64,000 nucleotides of DNA from Lachancea kluyveri NRRL Y-12651 (lineage: Eukaryota > Ascomycota > Saccharomycetes > Saccharomycetales > Saccharomycetaceae): contig CM000690.1 of assembly GCA_000149225.2 (NCBI GenBank), forward strand, positions 930,001 through 994,000, written 5' to 3'. The notes beneath the pieces are model-generated. The model did no database searches. It was not told the origin of the DNA and was given only the letters and a program-made list of their open reading frames with translations. Made by a program: the position numbers and the translations under genes. Positions 62,671 to 64,000 of this stretch are shown here, in pieces; the first letter of the stretch is position 1, and each line of letters starts with the position of its first letter.

Positions 62671-63757
62671 TGCGTATATTCTTTATTGCCTTTTTTTTTT
62701 ATTTGTTCTATTTAATTATTCAAAATACAAAACATAATACAACCATTTCAGAATGTGCGAACTTCAGTCGAGTATTTATACCTGTTTCTTTCCTTCCTTC
62801 TCTCTCTCTCTCTTTTTCCTAAATTTCACTTAGCTCAGGCTAGAATTCGTATTTTACCCAAGGCATTATATTCTGACAGCGTCTGTTTACCTTTTCCGGC
62901 AGCAGCAGCAGTTCAGTTCGTGCCCCAAAATTCTGGAAAAACTGCGCTGCGTAAATTTCTCCACAATTTCACAAGCCCCCCGCTGGAAAAACAGCTTATT
63001 CGTCACCGGAATAATTCAAGAAAAAGGCGGAAACCTGCAGTCGTACAATTGCTAGGCATCTTCTAAGTTAAGAGGTCCAAACTTTGATCAGGTGGTGCTG
63101 CATCGCCCAGTATGATGTTGGGGTCATGATACGTATTGAAGGATTCGGAATCAATTCAGTAACAAGGTCCGGATCACCGGGAGAGGCTCGTATGCGCATT
63201 TTGGGTTTGAGAACTGTCTCCGGCTTTATTTGTCGTAAAGTTTGATTCCTGAACCCCAGAGGATGTCCTACGAAAGTTATGTACCTTTTTTGCAAACTAC
63301 AGGAAGAACCGTCTTCAAAATAAATCAACAAACATGCAGTAGCCTCACATATTATTCTTCAGCCCTTTCAGAGCAATAAAGAAAAAGTGTGTGTGTATAG
63401 ACTCTTCAAGTCCCCTTGTAATGTGTGTCAGCGGGTTGATCTAGGAATGTAGTGTGTAGTCAGAAAATGGATAGACCCTTTGGGTAGGAGTATCCGGAAG
63501 TTGTTTTGGATTTCGATCAAATAAGACTGCTTTGATGAAATAGCTGTAAGTAAATTGAACCGTGTGAACCACGCTGTGCACCTTGTCGTCGTGTATCGTG
63601 ATTAATTATTCTGACATGAATTTCCTCGGTCCTTTTTGACCGACGTTTCATCGTCGTGAGCTTCACCATCCATCCATTCATTCCTGCATCTCACCGAAAG
63701 ACGAGGTGGAAGTACTGTTTGCAGGGACGTTGACAAGATAGCAATAAAAAATCGTAC
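62671..63757. other. Long divergent region, invertase-ISY1
   Basis: About 1.1 kb. Near the invertase it has a TC-dinucleotide run (62798-62813), a TATA-like TATTTATA and a Mig1-like box. Frames at 62755-63066 (+) and 63068-63331 (-) match nothing recognised. The right third is the presumed ISY1 promoter. Confidence 0.5.
62978..62983 (-). promoter_or_regulatory. Mig1-like GC box upstream of invertase
   Basis: The complement reads GCGGGG, the core of the Mig1 site, within TTTTTCCAGCGGGGGG, so it has a T-rich 5' flank. It lies about 310 bases before the invertase start. Glucose repression through Mig1 is well known for SUC2 in S. cerevisiae; here it is inferred from one box. Confidence 0.45.
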
Positions 63758-64000
63758 ATGAGCCGAAACGTGGATAAAGCCAACTCAGTACTAGTACGTT
63801 TCCAAGAGATTCAAGCTGAAAAGGATGGTGGGTACAAGGACTATTCCCGTTTCAAAAGGCCGACTAGAGTACACACTGTTAAAGTTTTGGCGGAAGCCCA
63901 GCAGTGGAGAAGCCAACTGTTGAAAGAATTGGGTAACAAAATCACCCAGATACATGATCCGTCGCTTAACGAGTTCCAACTCAGAGAGTTAAACGATGAT
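63758..64000 (+). CDS. ISY1: ISY1, splicing factor, 5' part only
   Basis: The gene starts MSRNVDKANSVLVRFQE and continues to the window end (81 codons seen; S. cerevisiae Isy1 is 235 aa). The beginning is nearly identical to S. cerevisiae Isy1, including GGYKDYSR and DPSLNEFQLRELND. Isy1 belongs to the NineTeen complex (Prp19-associated) and acts in the first catalytic step and its fidelity. In S. cerevisiae, ISY1 (YJR050W) directly follows UTR1 (YJR049C); here GDA1 and the invertase lie between them. Confidence 0.96.
   Translation, partial: MSRNVDKANSVLVRFQEIQAEKDGGYKDYSRFKRPTRVHTVKVLAEAQQWRSQLLKELGNKITQIHDPSLNEFQLRELNDD

Noticed and set aside
62755-63331. Two opposing frames of 103 and 87 codons in the invertase promoter
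   Set aside because: Neither resembles a known protein, and low-complexity TC-rich DNA accounts for part of the first.

Overview
The window is nuclear DNA of a budding yeast of the family Saccharomycetaceae. Nearly every protein is recognisably orthologous to a Saccharomyces cerevisiae protein. The genes are compact, with a single spliceosomal intron carrying the canonical yeast GTATGT and TACTAAC signals, and the tRNA genes are of yeast type. Gene order alternates between genes that in S. cerevisiae lie on chromosome X right arm (YJR035W to YJR050W: RAD26, HUL4, YJR039W, GEF1, URB2, NUP85, POL32, VPS55, SSC1, TAH11, HYP2/ANB1, CYC1, UTR1, ISY1) and on chromosome V left arm (YEL023C to YEL042W: YEL023C, RIP1, YEL025C, SNU13, VMA3, BUD16, SPF1, MCM3, ANP1, RAD23, UTR4, UTR2, GDA1). 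That interleaving is the unduplicated, pre-whole-genome-duplication order, so the species is a non-WGD yeast. Protein similarity and moderate GC suggest the Torulaspora/Zygosaccharomyces group, but the species cannot be fixed from this sequence alone.

Layout. 1-8 kb: the 3' end of RAD26, a DUF2235 hydrolase, RIP1 and HUL4. 8-15.5 kb: two large tandem paralogues of unknown function, matching S. cerevisiae YEL025C and YJR039W. 15.5-28 kb: SNU13, GEF1, URB2, NUP85, VMA3, POL32 and initiator tRNA-Met. 28-33 kb is the least conserved stretch: a sorbose-reductase-like SDR, pyridoxal kinase BUD16, a PLP aminotransferase not placed in the S. cerevisiae neighbourhood, a solo Ty1/Ty2-type delta LTR with a perfect 5-bp target duplication, and tRNA-Gln. 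33-46 kb: VPS55 (split by an intron), SSC1, TAH11, SPF1 and MCM3. 46-48 kb: a tRNA-Ser(AGA) gene that carries an intron, and a BED-zinc-finger gene without a recognised S. cerevisiae counterpart here. 48-64 kb: HYP2, ANP1, RAD23, UTR4, CYC1, UTR2, UTR1, GDA1, an invertase gene (SUC2 type) and the start of ISY1.

Most genes are independent housekeeping units; fungi do not use operons and none is implied. Some share regulatory logic visible upstream: HAP-type CCAAT boxes before RIP1 and CYC1 (respiration), PAC/RRPE-like pairs before SNU13 and URB2 (ribosome biogenesis), a PACE box before RAD23 (proteasome regulon), and a Mig1-like GC box before the invertase (glucose repression). I found no multi-gene defence, secondary-metabolite or other novel system. 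The most notable items are the VPS55 intron, the tRNA-Ser(AGA) intron, the delta LTR outside Saccharomyces, the tandem paralogues that S. cerevisiae now holds on two chromosomes, and the accessory genes (aminotransferase, SDR, BED protein, invertase).
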